This document shows positions 47,881-58,903 of a DNA stretch of 64,000 nt, one piece after another. The notes beneath the pieces are model-generated. The model worked only from the letters and a program-made list of their open reading frames with translations. It was not told the DNA's origin and searched no databases. Positions within the stretch are counted from its first letter, which is position 1; every line of letters begins with the position of its first letter. This DNA comes from Streptomyces spiramyceticus (GTDB lineage: Bacteria; Actinomycetota; Actinomycetes; Streptomycetales; Streptomycetaceae). The position numbers and the translations under genes were made by a program. The stretch covers positions 1,005,001-1,069,000 of the forward strand of contig NZ_JARBAX010000001.1 of assembly GCF_028807635.1 (NCBI RefSeq). Direction: 5' to 3'.

Positions 47881-49416
47881 TCACCCCCGTTCCAAAAACC
47901 GCCCCAACAACCCCGGCACCGCCGCGTCCGCGAACGCCAGCCCCTCACCCTCCGCCGCGTCGTACACCGAATACGCCCCCTCCCCGGCAGCCGTAGTAGC
48001 GGTCAGCGTGACAAGCCCCGCCCGGCGCTGGAACACCGACTGCTTGACCGTCCAGCCGATCACTCCACCCCGCTGGAGCGCCACCGTCGTGCGCCGCACC
48101 GTCCCGGACCGCGCCACCAGATAGTCGCCACTGACGCCGTGCCCCAACGCGCGGTACGCGTCAAGAGCCAGCAGCACCGCCACCGGCAGCAACACGACCG
48201 CGCAGCCCCCCGCAACGCACAGCAGCAGGACGTCCGCCAACAGCGCGCCGAGCACACCGAGCACGAGCACCGGAAGCAGCGCCGCCCCCAGCGCCCACCG
48301 CAGCCGGCGCGTGCGGGCGGCGCGAGGGTGCGGGGTGAGGAGGGCCGCGCTCGTCGGCGAGGACGGCTCGCGCAGGATGTGCGCCGCGACCGCTTCCGCC
48401 GTCGCGCGCGGCGCAGGCGGCAGCAGCGTCTTGTGGTCGGCGTGCGTACCGTCGTCGTCCTCGGCGAGCCCGGTCGCGACCGCGTCCACCCGCGCCGCCC
48501 CCAGCGTCCGTACGCCGATCGGCTCGATGAGCTCCACGCCCCGCAGCCGACGCTCCTCGATGGAGATCGACCGGGTGGTGAACAGTCCGCGGCGTACACG
48601 CAGCGTGCCGCCCGGCTCCCGCTCCAGCCGGTAGTTCCACCACATCTCGACCCACAGCCCGAGCGCCCCGACAACACCCGCCGCGCATGCCCCGAAGACG
48701 AGCACCACGACCACCCACACCACCGGGGTGTCCCGGAAGCGCTCGCCCGCCCACGCGATCAACTTCCCCTGGGCACCGAACCATTCGCTGACCTGCATGA
48801 GCCCCCCGGCCGCCGCACCGCCCAGCGCCGGGGCGACGAACGAGACGGGTGCGTAGCGGATCCAGGCGGGGTCGAGGGTGGCGAGTTCGCCCTCGCGGTG
48901 GGGACCGGGCGACGCGGAGGCGGCTGCGCGGTTCAGCAGTTCCGTGCGGAGCCGTTCGCCCTCCTCGCGGGCCACCGGGTCGAATTCGAGGGTGGATTCG
49001 CCGCCGCCGGAGTGCTCGCCCGTACCGATACGGACCTTCACCAGGCCGAGGACCCGCAGCAGCACATTGGCCGTCAGGTCGACGCTGCGGATGCGTTCAC
49101 GGGCCAGCGAGCGGCGCTTGACCAGCAGCAGTCCGGTGTGGAGTTCGGCGCGCTCGGGGCCGATGCGGTAGCGGGTCCTGCGCCACCGTACGTAGTCGAG
49201 CCCGGCGCCGCCCGCGATCAGCAGAAGGGATCCGGCCAGCACCCAGGCGAGCGCCTGCCACAGTGGCCTGCCGCCCGCGAGGCCGATCGTGACGGGCACT
49301 CCGGCGCCCGCCGCGATGCCCGCCATGACGAGCGCGGCGACGAGGACGGTGCGCGGATCGAGCCGCCGCCATCCGTCGTCGCCGCCGCCCCCGTCGCCGC
49401 CCCCGCGCGAGCTCAC
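47881..49416 (-). CDS. membrane protein with PH (DUF304) domains
   Basis: This 511-residue protein has paired hydrophobic segments near residues 25-75, around 180-250 and 375-425. Each is followed by a bacterial pleckstrin-homology (YdbS/YdbT, DUF304) module: TRYRIGPERAELHTGLLLVK, LEREPGGTLRVRRGLFTTRS and LVARSGTVRRTTVALQRGGV. YdbT-type proteins act at the membrane in envelope stress or lantibiotic tolerance. It starts at GTG overlapping the partner gene stop by 4 nt. The two form a conserved pair with pgi upstream in Streptomyces. Confidence 0.85.
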   Translation of the reverse strand: MSSRGGGDGGGGDDGWRRLDPRTVLVAALVMAGIAAGAGVPVTIGLAGGRPLWQALAWVLAGSLLLIAGGAGLDYVRWRRTRYRIGPERAELHTGLLLVKRRSLARERIRSVDLTANVLLRVLGLVKVRIGTGEHSGGGESTLEFDPVAREEGERLRTELLNRAAASASPGPHREGELATLDPAWIRYAPVSFVAPALGGAAAGGLMQVSEWFGAQGKLIAWAGERFRDTPVVWVVVVLVFGACAAGVVGALGLWVEMWWNYRLEREPGGTLRVRRGLFTTRSISIEERRLRGVELIEPIGVRTLGAARVDAVATGLAEDDDGTHADHKTLLPPAPRATAEAVAAHILREPSSPTSAALLTPHPRAARTRRLRWALGAALLPVLVLGVLGALLADVLLLCVAGGCAVVLLPVAVLLALDAYRALGHGVSGDYLVARSGTVRRTTVALQRGGVIGWTVKQSVFQRRAGLVTLTATTAAGEGAYSVYDAAEGEGLAFADAAVPGLLGRFLERG

Positions 49417-49934
49417 GTCGCGTCCCCCGGCGTCCCCCGCGTGATCCGCGTCAGCTGCTCGGCCAGCTCAGCCGCGAGCTCGTGGTCGAGCCCCTCGATC
49501 TTCACCGCGCCCTTGGAGGACGCCGTGGTGACTATGACCGTGGCCAGCCTGAACGCCTGCTCCAGCGGACCGCGCACGGTGTCCACGGTCTGGATCCGCG
49601 ACATCGGCGCGATGCGCCACTCCTGCCAGAAGAAGCCGGTACGTACGTACACCGCGTCGTCCGTGACCTCCCAGCGGTGCACCCGGAACCACCACAGCGG
49701 CAGGAACACCGCGCAGGCCGCCCCGAGCGCCGCGAGCACCCCGGCGGACAGCAGCAGCCACGGCCGTGCGGTCGCGACGAGTGCGCCCAGCACGGCCAGT
49801 ACGGCCACGGGGACCGCGGTCAGCAGCAGCCACTGCGTCCGCCACCAGTCGACGACGCGCCGGTCGAGCGTGTTGTTCGGCGGCCTGAGACGCACGGTCG
49901 CCCCGTCCGCCGCCCCGCTCGTCCCCCCGCTCAC
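49413..49934 (-). CDS. small membrane protein with one PH (DUF304) domain
   Basis: This 173-residue protein has two adjacent membrane segments (about 33-80) and a C-terminal PH/DUF304 domain: HRWEVTDDAVYVRTGFFWQE, WRIAPMSRIQTVDTVRGPLE, FRLATVIVTTASSKGAVKIE. It is the YdbS-like partner of the larger protein encoded next, with 4-nt overlap. The start is GTG 49934, 16 nt after pgi. A complex of the two at the membrane is inferred from this pairing. Confidence 0.85.
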   Translation of the reverse strand: MSGGTSGAADGATVRLRPPNNTLDRRVVDWWRTQWLLLTAVPVAVLAVLGALVATARPWLLLSAGVLAALGAACAVFLPLWWFRVHRWEVTDDAVYVRTGFFWQEWRIAPMSRIQTVDTVRGPLEQAFRLATVIVTTASSKGAVKIEGLDHELAAELAEQLTRITRGTPGDAT

Positions 49935-49950
49935 CGGAGCCGTGCCCCGG

Positions 49951-51612
49951 TCAGCGGCCGCGCAGCGTACGGTACTTGGCGGCCAGCGTCGCGGTCGAGC
50001 TGTCCAGCTGCTCGCCGCCGGTGCCTTCCGTCAGTACCGGCTCGATCTTCTTCGCGAGAACCTTGCCGAGCTCGACGCCCCACTGGTCGAACGAGTCGAT
50101 GTTCCAGATGGCGCCCTGTACGAAGACCTTGTGCTCGTACAGCGCGATCAACTGGCCGAGCACGGACGGGCTGAGCTCCTCGGCGAGGATCGTCGTGGTC
50201 GGCCGGTTGCCCCGGAAGGTCTTGTGCGCGACCAGTTCCTCGGCCACTCCTTCCGCCCGTACCTCGTCGGGCGTCTTGCCGAAGGCCAGCGCCTGCGTCT
50301 GGGCGAAGAAGTTCGCCATGAGCAGGTCGTGCTGGGCCTCCAGGCCGGGCGTGAGGTCGGCGACCGGCCTCGCGAAGCCGATGAAGTCCGCGGGAATGAA
50401 CTTGGTGCCCTGGTGCAGCAACTGGTAGTACGCGTGCTGCCCGTTGGTGCCGGGCGTGCCCCACACGACCGGGCCCGTCTGCCAGTCGACCGGGTTGCCG
50501 TCGCGGTCCACGGACTTGCCGTTGGACTCCATGTCGAGCTGCTGGAGGTACGCCGTGAACTTGCCGAGGTAGTGCGAGTACGGCAGGACCGCGTGCGACT
50601 GCGCGTCGAAGAAGCCCCCGTACCAGACGCCCAGCAGCCCGAGGAGCAGCGGCGCGTTCTCCTCGGCCGGTGCGGTGCGGAAGTGCTCGTCGACGAGGTG
50701 GAAGCCGTCGAGCATCTCGCGGAAGCGGCCGGGGCCGATGGCGATCATCAGCGAGAGGCCGATGGCCGAGTCGTACGAGTAGCGCCCGCCGACCCAGTCC
50801 CAGAACTCGAACATGTTGGCCGTGTCGATACCAAAATCTGCGACTTTTTCGGCATTTGTCGACAGCGCCACGAAGTGCTTGGCGACGGCGTCGCTGTCGG
50901 CCCGCAGGTTCGTCAGCAGCCAGTTGCGCGCGGACGTGGCGTTGGTGATGGTCTCGATCGTGGTGAAGGTCTTGGACGCGATGATGAACAGCGTCTCGGC
51001 CGGGTCCAAGTCCCGCACGGCCTCGTGCAGATCGGCCCCGTCGACGTTCGACACGAAACGGACGGTGAGGTCGCGGTCGGTGAAGGAGCGCAGCGCCTCG
51101 TACGCCATGGCGGGTCCGAGGTCGGAGCCGCCGATGCCGATGTTGACGACGGTCTTGATGCGCTTGCCGGTGTGGCCGGTCCACTCCCCCGACCTGACGC
51201 GGTCGGCGAAGGCGGCCATCTTGTCGAGCACGGCGTGCACGGCGGGGACGACATTTTCCCCGTCGACCTCGATCATGGCGTCGCGCGGCGCGCGCAGAGC
51301 GGTGTGCAGGACCGCCCGGTCCTCGGTGGTGTTGATCTTCTCGCCGCGGAACATCGCGTCCCGCAGCTCCGCGACCCCGGCCCCGGCAGCCAGCTCGCGC
51401 AGCAGCCTCAGCGTCTCGTCCGTCACCAGGTGCTTCGAGTAGTCGAGATAGAGGTCGCCGACCTTCAGGGTGTACTCGCTGCCCCGCTCGGGACCGGCGG
51501 CGAACAGTTCTCGCAGATCCGTCTCGCCCAGCTGCTCACGGTGCTTGCCCAGTGCGGTCCACTCGGGCATCCGGTTGAGCCTGGTGCGGCTTTCTGCGTT
51601 CATCTCGGACAT
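49951..51612 (-). CDS. pgi: glucose-6-phosphate isomerase
   Basis: This 553-residue isomerase interconverts glucose-6-phosphate and fructose-6-phosphate, joining glycolysis to the pentose phosphate operon upstream. Motifs include [60 protein letters not shown], the second signature [20 protein letters not shown], and [17 protein letters not shown] near the end. Its length matches E. coli-type Pgi. The start is ATG 51612 ([12 protein letters not shown]). An rbpA terminator separates it from the gene upstream. Confidence 0.93.
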   Translation of the reverse strand: MSEMNAESRTRLNRMPEWTALGKHREQLGETDLRELFAAGPERGSEYTLKVGDLYLDYSKHLVTDETLRLLRELAAGAGVAELRDAMFRGEKINTTEDRAVLHTALRAPRDAMIEVDGENVVPAVHAVLDKMAAFADRVRSGEWTGHTGKRIKTVVNIGIGGSDLGPAMAYEALRSFTDRDLTVRFVSNVDGADLHEAVRDLDPAETLFIIASKTFTTIETITNATSARNWLLTNLRADSDAVAKHFVALSTNAEKVADFGIDTANMFEFWDWVGGRYSYDSAIGLSLMIAIGPGRFREMLDGFHLVDEHFRTAPAEENAPLLLGLLGVWYGGFFDAQSHAVLPYSHYLGKFTAYLQQLDMESNGKSVDRDGNPVDWQTGPVVWGTPGTNGQHAYYQLLHQGTKFIPADFIGFARPVADLTPGLEAQHDLLMANFFAQTQALAFGKTPDEVRAEGVAEELVAHKTFRGNRPTTTILAEELSPSVLGQLIALYEHKVFVQGAIWNIDSFDQWGVELGKVLAKKIEPVLTEGTGGEQLDSSTATLAAKYRTLRGR

Positions 51613-51689
51613 CAGCCCACTTCTTCTCGTACCTGCGTACTTGCCCTATGCCCCCTGGCATCCCCAACCTAATTGATCTGAACGCGAAA

Positions 51690-51729
51690 GCGGTCCGGCC
51701 GGACACCCTGAGGCGTCCGGCCGGACCGC
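51690..51729 (-). terminator. perfect hairpin terminator after the rbpA-like gene
   Basis: GCGGTCCGGCCGGAC and its exact complement (15 bp) enclose a 10-nt loop. On the minus strand the stem is followed by TTTCGCGTT. It lies 5 nt beyond the rbpA-like stop and separates it from pgi. Confidence 0.85.
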
Positions 51730-51734
51730 AATTC

Positions 51735-52070
51735 CTAGATCTCGCCGCGCAGTTTCGCGAGCGCCTCGGCGAGAATCGCCTCGCCGTCCGCATCGCTGCG
51801 CCGTTCCCGTACGTACGCGAGGTGCGTCTTGTACGGCTCGGTGCGCGGCGGGTCCGGCGGATTGTCCCGGTCCTGGCCGGCCGGGAACCCGCAGCGCGGG
51901 CAGTCCCAGTTGTCCGGAACCTGTGCGTCGCTGGCGAAGCTCGGCTGCGTCTCGTGCCCGTTCGAGCACCAGAAGGAGATGCGGAGGCGGGGCGCGGACT
52001 CGCCACGCTCGGCCTCACCCATCGGCCCCGCTCCGACCCGGCTTCCCCGGATCGCGTTGCCACTTGCCAC
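51735..52070 (-). CDS. rbpA: RbpA-type RNA polymerase-binding protein
   Basis: This 111-residue protein has a basic start (ASGNAIRGSRVGAG), a zinc-binding core with C35, H39, C56 and C59 (FWCSNGHETQ and WDCPRCGFP), and a C-terminal helix RTEPYKTHLAYVRERRSDAD for the sigma-binding domain. RbpA proteins bind RNA polymerase and group I/II sigma factors and stabilise open complexes. The S. coelicolor RbpA studied in detail (SCO1421, as I recall) lies elsewhere, next to ppm1. This copy is probably a paralogue. GTG 52070 with GGGAG 8 nt upstream is the start. Confidence 0.85.
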   Translation of the reverse strand: MASGNAIRGSRVGAGPMGEAERGESAPRLRISFWCSNGHETQPSFASDAQVPDNWDCPRCGFPAGQDRDNPPDPPRTEPYKTHLAYVRERRSDADGEAILAEALAKLRGEI

Positions 52071-52180
52071 GGTCGTAACTCCCTGCGTGATGGTGCTCGA
52101 AGATGCCCCAGTCTACGTAAGGCCCAACGCGCGTCCAGTGATTGGAGTTACACCCCATCCGAGAACGCGGAACGGATGAC

Positions 52181-52417
52181 TCAGCTGTCCAGCTTCATCA
52201 GCAACGCAAGAACGACAATGCACGCAAACCACAGCAGACCGACTACCACCGTGATGCGGTCCAGGTTGCGCTCGGCGACCGAGGACCCACCGACGGACGA
52301 CTGCATGCCACCGCCGAACATGTCGGAGAGACCGCCGCCCTTCCCCTTGTGCATCAGAACCAGCAGCATCAGCAGCAGGCTGAAGACGATCAGGGTGATC
52401 GAGAACCCCATAACCAC
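52181..52417 (-). CDS. secG: preprotein translocase subunit SecG
   Basis: This 78-residue membrane protein has two segments (ITLIVFSLLLMLLVLMHKGK and ITVVVGLLWFACIVVLALLM) joined by GGGLSDMFGGGMQSSVGGSS, the usual Gly/Ser-rich SecG loop with DMFGG. It assists SecYE in protein export. The start is GTG 52417 or ATG 52411. It lies downstream of tpiA with a hairpin in between, so it may have its own transcript. Confidence 0.92.
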   Translation of the reverse strand: MVMGFSITLIVFSLLLMLLVLMHKGKGGGLSDMFGGGMQSSVGGSSVAERNLDRITVVVGLLWFACIVVLALLMKLDS

Positions 52418-52463
52418 GGCTGGACCAACTTCCTCGGACTTCGGACTTCGCGAAACGGACGAC

Positions 52464-52501
52464 GGGGGCCGGACGGCTGCTGCACAGCCACCACGGCCCC
52501 C
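52464..52501 (-). terminator. hairpin terminator after tpiA
   Basis: GGGGGCC pairs with GGCCCCC, and inside it GGCTG pairs with CAGCC, giving a two-part stem 33 nt beyond the tpiA stop. No long T-run follows, so read-through to secG is possible. Confidence 0.55.
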
Positions 52502-52534
52502 GCCAGGGTACGACGGATCGGCCCTACGGCCTAC

Positions 52535-53323
52535 TCACTGGTCGCGGAACCGGACGATCTTGACGAACTCGTCGGCGTCCAGCGCCGCGCCGCCCACCAG
52601 GGCGCCGTCGACGTCGGGCTGCGCCATGATCGCGGCGACGTTTCCGGCCTTGACCGAGCCGCCGTACTGGATCCGGACCTTGTCGGCCAGCTCCTGCGAG
52701 TACAGCTCCGCGAGACGACCGCGGATAGCTCCGCAGACCTCCTGCGCGTCCTCGGGGGTGGCGACCTCGCCGGTGCCGATGGCCCACACCGGCTCGTACG
52801 CGATCACGATGGACTCGGCCTGCTCGGCCGGGATGTCCTTGAGGCCGCCGTCGAGCTGCGCGAGCGTGTACTCGACCTGATTGCCCGACTTGCGGATTTC
52901 GAGGCCCTCACCGACGCACAGGATCGGGGTCAGGCCGTGCCGGTACGCGGCCTTCACCTTGGCGTTGCAGAGCTCGTCGGTCTCGTTGTGGTACTGCCGG
53001 CGCTCGGAGTGCCCGACAGCGACGTACGTGCACTTGAGCTTGGCCAGCATCGTGCCCGAGATCTCGCCGGTGTACGCACCGGAGTCGTGCGCGGAGAGGT
53101 CCTGGGCGCCGTACTTGATCTTGAGCTTGTCGCCGTCGACCAGGGTCTGTACGGACCGCAGGTCGGTGAACGGCGGCAGGACCGCGACCTCGACCTCGTC
53201 GTAGTCCTTGTCGGCCAGCGCGAAGGCGAGCTTCTGGGTGTGGGCGATGGCCTCAAGGTGGTTGAGGTTCATCTTCCAGTTGCCCGCCATCAGCGGGGTG
53301 CGCCCTTGGGTAGGAGCAGTCAT
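52535..53323 (-). CDS. tpiA: triose-phosphate isomerase
   Basis: This 262-residue TIM-barrel enzyme interconverts dihydroxyacetone phosphate and glyceraldehyde-3-phosphate. It has the catalytic Lys in [11 protein letters not shown], the His in [20 protein letters not shown], and the Glu in [20 protein letters not shown], together with loop 6. [20 protein letters not shown] binds phosphate. It lies 6 nt downstream of pgk and is transcribed with it. Confidence 0.94.
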   Translation of the reverse strand: MTAPTQGRTPLMAGNWKMNLNHLEAIAHTQKLAFALADKDYDEVEVAVLPPFTDLRSVQTLVDGDKLKIKYGAQDLSAHDSGAYTGEISGTMLAKLKCTYVAVGHSERRQYHNETDELCNAKVKAAYRHGLTPILCVGEGLEIRKSGNQVEYTLAQLDGGLKDIPAEQAESIVIAYEPVWAIGTGEVATPEDAQEVCGAIRGRLAELYSQELADKVRIQYGGSVKAGNVAAIMAQPDVDGALVGGAALDADEFVKIVRFRDQ

Positions 53324-53329
53324 TGCGGG

Positions 53330-54553
53330 TCAGTCCTCCAGTGCGGCGAGGCCGGGAAGCGTCTTGCCCTCGAGGTATTCGAGGCTGGCGCCGCCACCGG
53401 TCGAGATGTGGCCGAATGCGTTCTCGTCGAAGCCCAGGATGCGGACGGCAGCGGCGGAGTCGCCACCGCCGACCACCGTGAAGGCGGGGCTGTCGACGAG
53501 GGCCTGGGCAACCGCCTTGGTGCCCTCGGCGTAGTCGGGGTGCTCGAAGACGCCCATCGGACCGTTCCAGAAGACGGTGGCAGCGTCGGCGAGCTTCGAT
53601 GCGTACAGCTTGCGGGTCTCGGGACCGATGTCCAGACCCTCCTGGTCGGCCGGGATGGCGTCCGACGCGACGGTCGTCGGGTTGGCCGGGGCCTTCGTCT
53701 TCAGGTCCGGGAATTCCGCGGAGACCAGGACGTCGACGGGGAGCACGAACTCCACGCCCTTTTCCTTGGCGCGCTTCAGGTATTCCAGGACCGTCGGAAT
53801 CTGGTCCTTCTGGAGCAGCGAGATGCCGACCTCGTGGCCCTGGGCCTTGAGGAAGGTGTACGCCATGCCGCCGCCGACCAGGATGCGGTCGGCCTTCTCC
53901 AGCAGGTGGTCGATCACGCCGAGTTTGTCGGAGACTTTGGCGCCGCCGAGGACCACGACGTACGGGCGCTCGACGTCCTCGGTGAGCTTCTTGAGGACGC
54001 CGACCTCGGTGGCGATGAGACCGCCCGCGGCGTGCGGGAGGCGGGCCGGGAGGTCGAAGACCGAGGCGTGCTTGCGGTGCACGGCGCCGAAGCCGTCGCC
54101 CACGTACACGTCGGCGAGCTCGGCCAGCTGGTCGGCGAACGCGCCGCGCTCGGCGTCGTCCTTCGAGGTCTCACCGGCGTTGAAGCGGAGGTTCTCGATG
54201 ACGGCGACCTGGCCGTCGGCGAGGCCCGCGACGACGGCCTTGGCGGACTCGCCGACCGTGTCGGTCGCGAAGGCGACCTCGGCCTTGAGGAGTTCACCGA
54301 GGCGCGCGGCGGCGGGGGCGAGGGAGAAGGCCGGGTCCGGGGCGCCCTTCGGGCGGCCCAGGTGCGAGGCGACGACGACCCGGGCGCCCGCGGCGGCGAG
54401 CTTCTCGATCGTCGGCTGGACGGCGCGGATGCGGCCGTCGTCTGTGATCTTTGCGATGCCGGTGCCGTTGTCGAGCGGCACATTGAGGTCGGCGCGGACG
54501 AATACCCGCTTGCCCGCGACCCCTTCGGCGAGAAGTTCGTCGATCGTCTTCAT
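53330..54553 (-). CDS. pgk: phosphoglycerate kinase
   Basis: This 407-residue glycolytic kinase has [64 protein letters not shown] and the nucleotide loop [13 protein letters not shown] with [18 protein letters not shown] at the end. It makes ATP from 1,3-bisphosphoglycerate produced by Gap. Upstream is gap, with a hairpin of 42 nt in the 104-nt gap; downstream, 6 nt away, is tpiA. Confidence 0.94.
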   Translation of the reverse strand: MKTIDELLAEGVAGKRVFVRADLNVPLDNGTGIAKITDDGRIRAVQPTIEKLAAAGARVVVASHLGRPKGAPDPAFSLAPAAARLGELLKAEVAFATDTVGESAKAVVAGLADGQVAVIENLRFNAGETSKDDAERGAFADQLAELADVYVGDGFGAVHRKHASVFDLPARLPHAAGGLIATEVGVLKKLTEDVERPYVVVLGGAKVSDKLGVIDHLLEKADRILVGGGMAYTFLKAQGHEVGISLLQKDQIPTVLEYLKRAKEKGVEFVLPVDVLVSAEFPDLKTKAPANPTTVASDAIPADQEGLDIGPETRKLYASKLADAATVFWNGPMGVFEHPDYAEGTKAVAQALVDSPAFTVVGGGDSAAAVRILGFDENAFGHISTGGGASLEYLEGKTLPGLAALED

Positions 54554-54587
54554 CTTTTTACTGGACTCCTTGGAGACAAAACACGCG

Positions 54588-54629
54588 ACAGGGCCCGGAC
54601 AGCGCCACGTTGCGCTGCCCGGACCCTGT
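54588..54629 (-). terminator. imperfect hairpin between gap and pgk
   Basis: ACAGGG..CCGG..AGCGC pairs with GCGCT..CCGG..CCCTGT, interrupted by small internal loops. It follows the gap stop by 28 nt and precedes pgk by 34 nt, so it may terminate gap partly and let pgk be set at a lower level. Confidence 0.5.
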
Positions 54630-54657
54630 GCTCACATCGAGGTGCCTGCCGTACGGA

Positions 54658-55737
<1,080 letters not shown>

Positions 55738-55781
55738 CTACCCCTCCGTGGAGCTCGGGGTGACATCGAGAGGGCCGTGAC

Positions 55782-55829
55782 GCGGCCCGGCGACCCCTAC
55801 TCCCCAGTAGGAGTACGGGCCGCCGGGCC
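55782..55829. terminator. nested hairpin between carboxypeptidase and gap
   Basis: GGCCCGGCG pairs with CGCCGGGCC (9 bp), or alternatively GCGGCCCG with CGGGCCGC. Either encloses an inner ACTCC/GGAGT stem. It lies 33 nt beyond the carboxypeptidase stop codon. Confidence 0.6.
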
Positions 55830-55861
55830 TCGGGGGCCTTGCCGGCTCCAGTCACTCAGAG

Positions 55862-58855
55862 TCAGCGCCGGAGCGAACTCAGCGCCTTCCCGAGCAGTGC
55901 GGACCGGTCACCCGCACCCGGCACATGCTCCAGGCCGAAGCCGAACAGCACCGTGTCACGTGTGGTGACCGCTGCATAGGACTTGAACAGCTCACCCGAC
56001 CGCGCCCAGTCGCCGCCGACAGCGGGACTGCCCGCCGGTGCTCCCGGGACCGTCCAGGCCCCCAGGGAGGTCTCGAAGCCCTCGCTCTCCTTGTCGGCCC
56101 CGCCGACGGTCAGGCGCGCGTCGTCGACGAAGACGCCGCGGCCGCCACTGCCCGGGTCGGTGATGGAGCTCAGCGACAGCTCGACCTTCTTGCCCGCGTA
56201 GGCGCTGAGGTCGAAGGAGACCTGCCTCCAGCCGCCGGAGGAGCCGGTGAAGCTGTTCCAGGCTCCACTGGTGCCGGTCGCTCGGCAGCCGCCCGCCTCC
56301 AGGGTGAGGTAGTGCTTCAGGAAGGGGTGGCCATTGATGAAGTAGCCCTGGTCGCACTCGGCCGGAACGGCGGTCTTGGTGGCGCCGCCGGCCTCTGGGA
56401 GGGTGGTCCAGTCCTCGGCGCCCGTGGTGTGGGCCTCCAGGACGGCGTGGTCGTAGGCGGTCTCGGTGTTCCAGTTGAGGGCGAGGCGCAGCTGCGGCTT
56501 GTCGGCCGCGCTCACGCCGGTGAGGTCGACGGTGCGGGTGAGGCGCTTCCAGTCGTTGTCCTCGTGCGAGGCAGCGGCCATCCACTGGCCCGCGTACGGA
56601 GCGTACGGATTGATGACGCCTGTGTAGCGGCCCGCCTGTGCGCTCTGGAACTGCGGGAACTGCGCGGGCGGCAGGGTGTCCGACGTGACGGTGTACGCCC
56701 CGGCCGCGTCCAGCGGGTTGCCGGGGGCGCCTGTCAAGGTGCTGTCAGCGCCTGCGAGCGGTCCGTTGCCGGTGAATCCGGTGGCGCCGGTCCCGTTCGT
56801 ACGGCCGTAGGCGCCGAGGTAGTACTGGCTGAAGTCGTTGGTGGTGGCCGGTCCGACGACCGCGTTGCCGCCCGCCAGCTCACCGGCCTCGATCAGCTTT
56901 CCGCCCTCGTTGAGGAAGCCGCGTACGGCCAGCTGAGTGGGGCCTGTCGGTGCCTTGGCGCCCGTGTAGTGGACGGCCGTACGGAAGTGGGAGAGGACGC
57001 CGAGGGTGTGTGGGGCGCCCTGTGCGGCGACGTCCCAGACTGCTGCGGTACGGCCGTTCGCCTTGAGGGCGTCGACGTACGTCTGGGCGTGCTGGGCGGG
57101 TGCGCCCTCCTCGGCGATCACCAGGGTGTCGGCGCGGGGGCGCTCGGCGACGGTGTAGGTGAAGTGCTCGCTGGAGGTGCGCTTTCCTGCCTTCGTACGG
57201 CCGCTGAACCAGACTTCGACCTTGTCGCCGGGATCGGCGCCCTCGACCTCGGCGCGGTACTCGGCGAACCAGAGGCTGTCGTCGCCGCCGTAGGTCTCGC
57301 CACCCTTCCAGTGCTCCAGCCCGTCTTCGATGGAGTGCGTACGGCCGCCGTTGATGCGGTAGTTGAGCTCCTTGCCGCGGACCGACTTGCGGGCCGTGAC
57401 GGCGACGCTCTGGTCACCGCCGCGTGCGTAGGACGTGGTGAAGGGGTCGACGGTGAAGTCGGGGGCCGCCATGCCGACGGACGACGACGGCTGGTCGGGG
57501 TGGGCGGCGGTCTCGGCGACGGAGAGGGCGAAGGGGATGTTCTTGGCGAACTCCGCCTGGATCAGCTTCTCGTCGTCGGGGAAGTTGAAGCCGGACTGGC
57601 AGTCCTCGGGCTTCCACTGGTCGTTCGGGTCGATGTTCGACGCCGTCCGACAGGTGGTCATCTCCGGTGTGAACATCATGATGCCGTTGATGTTGGCGGC
57701 GTGGCCGTCGGCCTCTCCGTTGGTGGTGTAGAGCTCGGAGGAGACCTGGGGGTGATAGCCGGGGACCGCGGGGTTCTCGGGTGTACCGGCGAGGGCCTTG
57801 TAGAGCACGTCGTCGGGGGTCGGGGTGGCGACCTGCCAGCCCACGCCGTAGAGGATCAGCTCGGCGGCGGAGTGGTAGTTGATGCCGTATTCGAAGCCGA
57901 TGCGCTTCTGGAAACGGTCGAGGGCCTGGGTTTCGGGCTCGGACATGGGGGAAGCGCCGCGGTAGGTGGCGCTGGCGGGGTTCGGGGACGAACCCTCGTT
58001 GTCGTAGCCCCACTTGTAGGCGAAGTTGCGGTTGAGGTCGACGCCGTCGCCCGGCGTGTACTTGCCGTCGGCGTCGATGTCGCGCATGTTCTTGCGCCAG
58101 AGGCGGTCGCCGTCCGGGTCGTGGGTCCAGTCGTAGCCGTCCGGGTTGGCGGAGAGCACGAACCACAGCTCGGTGGAGTCCACGATCTTCGTGATGCGGC
58201 GGTCCTTGCCGTACTGGTCCAGATAGTGGTGCATCAGCCGCCGGGTCATCTCGGGGGTGATCCACTCGCGGGCGTGCTGGTTGGACAGGTACAGCACGGA
58301 GGGCTTGGCGCCATCCTTGGTCTTCCTGGCGCCCTTGGTGAGCTTCAGGGCGAGGATGTCCTTGCCCTGAAGCGTCTTGCCGATGGAGACGACCTTGGTG
58401 AGGCCGGGGTGCGCCTGGCCGGTCTTGACGATCTCCTCCTGGAGATTGCCCTTGCCGCTGTACGGGCGGTAGACGCCGTCGCCTGCGGCGGCGATGCGCG
58501 CCTCGGTCTTCGCCGAGACCTTGCGCTCCGTGACGTTCTTGACGCCCCTCTTCGCCAGGTCGGCGGCCTGGGCGTCGGTGAGGAAGAGCTCGACGCGCGC
58601 CGTGCCCTTCTCGGGGGCCCGCTCGCCCATTTCATGGGCGTCCTGGCCGGCCGCGAGGAGCAGGGGTATCTGCTCCTTCGTGACATCGGCGTTGAAGACT
58701 TTGACTGCTCCGGCGTCGGCGCCCGTTTCGGCGCCTGTTTCCGCACTGGCCGCGCCGGTCCCGCCCGCCCCCTCGGCCTGAGCCACCGGTGCCACAGCCA
58801 CACCGCCGAGCAGCAATGCGCCCGCTGCGAGGATCGATCTCGCTCTGCGTCTCAT
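55862..58855 (-). CDS. secreted zinc carboxypeptidase, M14 family, multidomain
   Basis: This 997-residue precursor has a Sec signal peptide (RRRARSILAAGALLLGG, cleavage near residue 28) and an Ala/Gly/Glu-rich pro-region. Residues about 130-500 are the M14 domain with zinc ligands H194 and E197 (NQHAREWITPE) and H328 (INYHSAAELIL). LWRKNMRDI and DLNRNFAYKWG bind substrate, and FTPEM probably holds the catalytic Glu. A PPC/Ig-like part and a C-terminal jelly-roll domain (about 800-990, with GVFVDDARLTVGG) follow, perhaps for surface or substrate binding. GGGGGG before ATG 58855 sets the start. It should trim peptides outside the cell. Confidence 0.88.
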   Translation of the reverse strand: MRRRARSILAAGALLLGGVAVAPVAQAEGAGGTGAASAETGAETGADAGAVKVFNADVTKEQIPLLLAAGQDAHEMGERAPEKGTARVELFLTDAQAADLAKRGVKNVTERKVSAKTEARIAAAGDGVYRPYSGKGNLQEEIVKTGQAHPGLTKVVSIGKTLQGKDILALKLTKGARKTKDGAKPSVLYLSNQHAREWITPEMTRRLMHHYLDQYGKDRRITKIVDSTELWFVLSANPDGYDWTHDPDGDRLWRKNMRDIDADGKYTPGDGVDLNRNFAYKWGYDNEGSSPNPASATYRGASPMSEPETQALDRFQKRIGFEYGINYHSAAELILYGVGWQVATPTPDDVLYKALAGTPENPAVPGYHPQVSSELYTTNGEADGHAANINGIMMFTPEMTTCRTASNIDPNDQWKPEDCQSGFNFPDDEKLIQAEFAKNIPFALSVAETAAHPDQPSSSVGMAAPDFTVDPFTTSYARGGDQSVAVTARKSVRGKELNYRINGGRTHSIEDGLEHWKGGETYGGDDSLWFAEYRAEVEGADPGDKVEVWFSGRTKAGKRTSSEHFTYTVAERPRADTLVIAEEGAPAQHAQTYVDALKANGRTAAVWDVAAQGAPHTLGVLSHFRTAVHYTGAKAPTGPTQLAVRGFLNEGGKLIEAGELAGGNAVVGPATTNDFSQYYLGAYGRTNGTGATGFTGNGPLAGADSTLTGAPGNPLDAAGAYTVTSDTLPPAQFPQFQSAQAGRYTGVINPYAPYAGQWMAAASHEDNDWKRLTRTVDLTGVSAADKPQLRLALNWNTETAYDHAVLEAHTTGAEDWTTLPEAGGATKTAVPAECDQGYFINGHPFLKHYLTLEAGGCRATGTSGAWNSFTGSSGGWRQVSFDLSAYAGKKVELSLSSITDPGSGGRGVFVDDARLTVGGADKESEGFETSLGAWTVPGAPAGSPAVGGDWARSGELFKSYAAVTTRDTVLFGFGLEHVPGAGDRSALLGKALSSLRR

Positions 58856-58903
58856 GAGCCCCCCTTGCTGTTGTCTGCCACGTAAGTGAACAGACGCCAG
58901 GCT

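Noticed and set aside
47686..51672. A 1328-residue forward frame opposite the PH-domain and pgi genes
   Set aside because: It lies antisense to three well-supported genes and shows the low-complexity Arg/Ala/Val bias of high-GC shadow frames, with no domain.
55925..58885. A 986-residue forward frame opposite the carboxypeptidase
   Set aside because: It is Gly/Val/Ala-rich and antisense to a gene with clear M14 motifs and a signal peptide. A shadow frame, not a gene.
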